From: a bacterium BMS3Bbin02
Lineage (GTDB): Bacteria > Actinomycetota > Acidimicrobiia > Spongiisociales > UBA5794
Direction of reading: 5' to 3'
DNA length: 15,829 nt
NCBI GenBank assembly: GCA_002898115.1
Contig: BDTL01000079.1
Coordinates: 1-15,829 of the forward strand
In this document: positions 14,147 through 15,829 of the stretch, piece after piece
Layout of the letters: the number at the start of each line of letters is the position of its first letter
Numbering within the stretch: position 1 is the stretch's first letter
Position numbers and translations under genes: made by a program
The notes under the pieces: generated by a model
The model's database searches: none
What the model was told of the DNA's origin: nothing
Seen by the model: the letters and a program-made list of their open reading frames with translations, nothing else

Positions 14147-14488
14147 ATGAACACGGAACACCTGGACAACCTCACTGCGCTACTGGAGCGAGTGCTCCCC
14201 GAGCTTGCTGCCACCCGCGCCCTGAGTTTCGGGAACGTGTTCGGCGCAGTCGGTGGGTACATCGACGACACCATCTTCGTCTCGTGCGGAACATTCGGCG
14301 TCGCTCTGCGGCTCCCTCCGGACGTTCTTGCGGGCGTGCTCGCGGAGGAGGGGGTTCACCGACTGCGGTACTTCCCCAAAGGTCATATCAAGAAGGAGTA
14401 CGCAGTCTTGCCGTCGTGGATACTTGAAGACAACGATCACCTCCGGAGGCTCGTGGAATCAAGTGTTGACTTCATAGACGGCCTGTAG
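14147..14488 (+). CDS. TfoX N-terminal-domain-like small protein
   Basis: This 113-residue protein matches the layout of TfoX-N domains: a short N-terminal helix, LSFGNVFGAVGGYIDDTIFVSCG (about residues 26-48), GVALRLPPD (50-58), then the RYFPKGHIKKEYAVLP segment (73-88), which corresponds to the usual F-x-Y-x-P-x-G-x-x-x-x-x-Y-x-x-x-P block. TfoX was named for competence regulation in Haemophilus, but stand-alone N-domains are widespread in bacteria and mostly uncharacterised, so no competence role should be assumed. An AGGAGAGAG stretch (14124-14132) lies 14 bases upstream of the ATG, longer than ideal. It follows the methyltransferase gene by 36 bases and may be co-transcribed with it. It converges on the ABC transporter genes. 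Confidence 0.7.
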   Translation: MNTEHLDNLTALLERVLPELAATRALSFGNVFGAVGGYIDDTIFVSCGTFGVALRLPPDVLAGVLAEEGVHRLRYFPKGHIKKEYAVLPSWILEDNDHLRRLVESSVDFIDGL

Positions 14489-14518
14489 GCGCTTGCTTCC
14501 CGCGCCTCCGTCGCTCGT

Positions 14519-15202
14519 TCAGCCGTTGACGATCTTCCGGATAGTCTCGGCATCGGGCGCACCGTCGTAGACCAGCTCGCCATCTCTGAGTCCAACACAT
14601 CGAGTGGCGATGTCGGTGATGTTCGAGTGATGGGTAGATACCACGACGGCGATCCCGTTGGTGGCCAATGTCTTGAGAATGTCGACGAGCGTGTCCTGCC
14701 CCGTCGCGTCGATGCCGAGGAAAGGCTCGTCGATCAGGAGCAGCTGAAAGGGTCGTACCAATCCGATGACGATGGCGGCCTTTTGGCGCATTCCCCGGGA
14801 GAACTTGGCCGGGAGATCGTCAACTCGATCCATGAGACGAAAAGCCTCGAGTTGATCGACAGCGGCATCCTCCCAATCTGGTGTGTTGTGCAGCGCGGCG
14901 TTATAGGCAATGTGCTCCCACAACGTCAGGTCGTCGTAGAGGATGGGCTGGTCGGGGAGGTAGCTGCGACCGATACGGGCTGCGACGCTGTCGGCGGGGG
15001 AGCCGACGATGAGAGCTTCACCCTCGGTTGCCTCAAGGAGTCCGGCAGCTAACCCGAGAAGCGTACTCTTACCCGAACCATTGTGTCCGACCAGGAGAAC
15101 GAGTTCGCCCTCGGTGACCTCAAGGTCGAGAGGCGAGAGGCCGAATCCCTCGCCGTAGTCCTTCGCGAGGCTGGCGGCCTGAAGCACCGTCTGTCCTGTC
15201 AT
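14519..15202 (-). CDS. ABC transporter ATP-binding protein
   Basis: This is a 227-residue nucleotide-binding subunit with all key motifs. Walker A is GHNGSGKST at 39-47, the Q-loop Gln85 lies in YLPDQP, the signature is FSRGMRQKAA at 134-143 (a variant of LSGGQ common in ABC-2/CcmA-like exporters), Walker B is LLLIDEP at 154-160, and the H-loop is His191 in VVVSTHH. The ATG at 15202 overlaps the permease stop (ATGA), so the two are translationally coupled; an upstream in-frame ATG at 15232 would lie inside the permease gene and is unlikely. It energises the membrane protein encoded just upstream. The substrate cannot be read from the sequence; daunorubicin-like or CcmA-like export is the general style. 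Confidence 0.92.
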   Translation of the reverse strand: MTGQTVLQAASLAKDYGEGFGLSPLDLEVTEGELVLLVGHNGSGKSTLLGLAAGLLEATEGEALIVGSPADSVAARIGRSYLPDQPILYDDLTLWEHIAYNAALHNTPDWEDAAVDQLEAFRLMDRVDDLPAKFSRGMRQKAAIVIGLVRPFQLLLIDEPFLGIDATGQDTLVDILKTLATNGIAVVVSTHHSNITDIATRCVGLRDGELVYDGAPDAETIRKIVNG

Positions 15203-15829
15203 GACAACCCCGGGTTTCTCTGAGAGATCCACATCCAGGCCACTCCAGTCACAAGGCCGACCAGCATGACGCTGTTCGGCAAGAAGACACCGGGCGCGGA
15301 ACCATCGACGAGGCCGACCACTACGGGGGCGAAGGGAAGAGCCGCAATGACCGGTGGAACGACCAGGCGGACAACGATCGCAAGACCGAAGAGCTCGCTA
15401 CTCGTCATGACATCCGGCCCTCCCAGCAGTGTGCTGACCGAGGCGCCCACCGTGGCCGCGATCGCAGCGAGGGGGAACACGACGACGGCTATCACCGCGA
15501 TGTTGGCATCCCCGATTAACGCAGCGACCAGTGCTGCCACTACAACGAACGGCACCATCGATACGGCCCCCGCCACCGTGAGGCGGACCGCAAGCTCCCC
15601 GGGTTCAAGCGGGTACGTGGCCCATCGGCCGGGATTGTCAACCTCCTGAGCGAGCGGCTCCATAACGTCGTAACCCGCAACAAGCATGAGTAGTCCGGCT
15701 ATCAAGGCGAGGGCGGCGATCCCTCGTCCGGCAAACCCGACACTGACACCGGCCCCGACCGAGAGGGCGGTGAGGCGGATGACCGCCGGCAATGGGAGAC
15801 GCATATGTGACTGGATACTTCGGCGCAGC
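15199..15829 (-). CDS. ABC-2-like transporter permease, N-terminus beyond the window
   Basis: The frame is open from the right edge to the TGA at 15199-15201, giving at least 209 residues (LRRSIQSH precedes the first Met at 15804). No stop separates that Met from the edge and no RBS is evident before it, so the true start probably lies outside the window. The visible part is strongly hydrophobic with about six membrane helices, for example LIAGLLMLVAGY, AVSMVPFVVVAALVAALIG, IAVIAVVVFPLAAIAATVG and VVPPVIAALPFAPVVVGLV. The cytoplasmic loop DVMEPLAQEVDNPGRWATYP is of the kind seen in bacterial ABC-2-type permeases. It is paired with the downstream ATPase through an ATGA overlap. The substrate is unknown. 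Confidence 0.8.
   Translation of the reverse strand, partial: LRRSIQSHMRLPLPAVIRLTALSVGAGVSVGFAGRGIAALALIAGLLMLVAGYDVMEPLAQEVDNPGRWATYPLEPGELAVRLTVAGAVSMVPFVVVAALVAALIGDANIAVIAVVVFPLAAIAATVGASVSTLLGGPDVMTSSELFGLAIVVRLVVPPVIAALPFAPVVVGLVDGSAPGVFLPNSVMLVGLVTGVAWMWISQRNPGLS

Noticed and set aside
14147..14488. Competence regulator TfoX/Sxy
   Set aside because: Only the N-terminal-domain pattern is present and there are no competence genes nearby. Stand-alone TfoX-N domains have mostly unknown roles.
14489..14518. Intrinsic terminator between the convergent TfoX-like and ABC genes
   Set aside because: The 30-base gap shows no stable GC stem followed by a T or A tract.

Overview
The window is about 15.8 kb of GC-rich chromosomal DNA. 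Its left 9.2 kb has the gene order mfd - foldase lipoprotein - mazG - eno - ftsB/divIC-like - DUF501 - ppx/gppA - tRNA-Leu. This is a classic actinobacterial neighbourhood; in Mycobacterium tuberculosis mfd, mazG, eno, an FtsB-like gene, a DUF501 gene and ppx2 also lie together. GC richness, frequent GTG/TTG starts, a tRNA without an encoded CCA and the protein sequences fit Actinomycetota. A deep branch such as Acidimicrobiia is a guess that cannot be settled from this sequence alone.

Layout. Positions 1-84 hold the last codons of a gene that looks like an integrase-core transposase, so the housekeeping block may sit beside an insertion sequence. The plus-strand housekeeping block then runs from 122 to 9284. 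It covers transcription-coupled repair (Mfd), extracytoplasmic protein folding (parvulin lipoprotein), nucleotide-pool cleaning (YabN-like MazG), glycolysis (Eno), cell division (FtsB/DivIC), an uncharacterised conserved protein (DUF501), polyphosphate/ppGpp metabolism (Ppx/GppA) and tRNA-Leu(UAA). Several of these genes overlap by 1 to 20 bases, so they are probably translationally coupled. The one clear internal promoter-sized gap is in front of eno and contains two tandem triloop hairpins. Just after the tRNA come a small hairpin and two identical 32-bp palindromic repeats, where the plus-strand block meets a minus-strand block.

The minus-strand block (9423-11650) contains a serine hydrolase and, separately, a two-gene unit. 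That unit is a YHS-domain protein with a Cys-rich CCGG tail followed by a class I SAM methyltransferase. In front of it lies a perfect 10-1-10 G/C-tract palindrome placed exactly between the -35 and -10 boxes, which is how CsoR/RcnR-type metal-responsive repressors usually work. This unit is probably a metal-responsive cassette.

The accessory right side (11931-15829) holds four kinds of gene. The first is a 434-residue protein that appears to combine a degenerate HhH-GPD DNA-glycosylase-like module, a charged linker and a PD-(D/E)xK-like nuclease domain. The others are a small-molecule-type methyltransferase, a TfoX-N-like small protein, and an ABC transporter pair whose permease runs off the right edge of the window. 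The HhH/nuclease-like protein and the metal-operator-controlled YHS/methyltransferase pair are the best candidates for undescribed biology here. Apart from the short stretches described individually, there is no gene-free gap over 300 bases.
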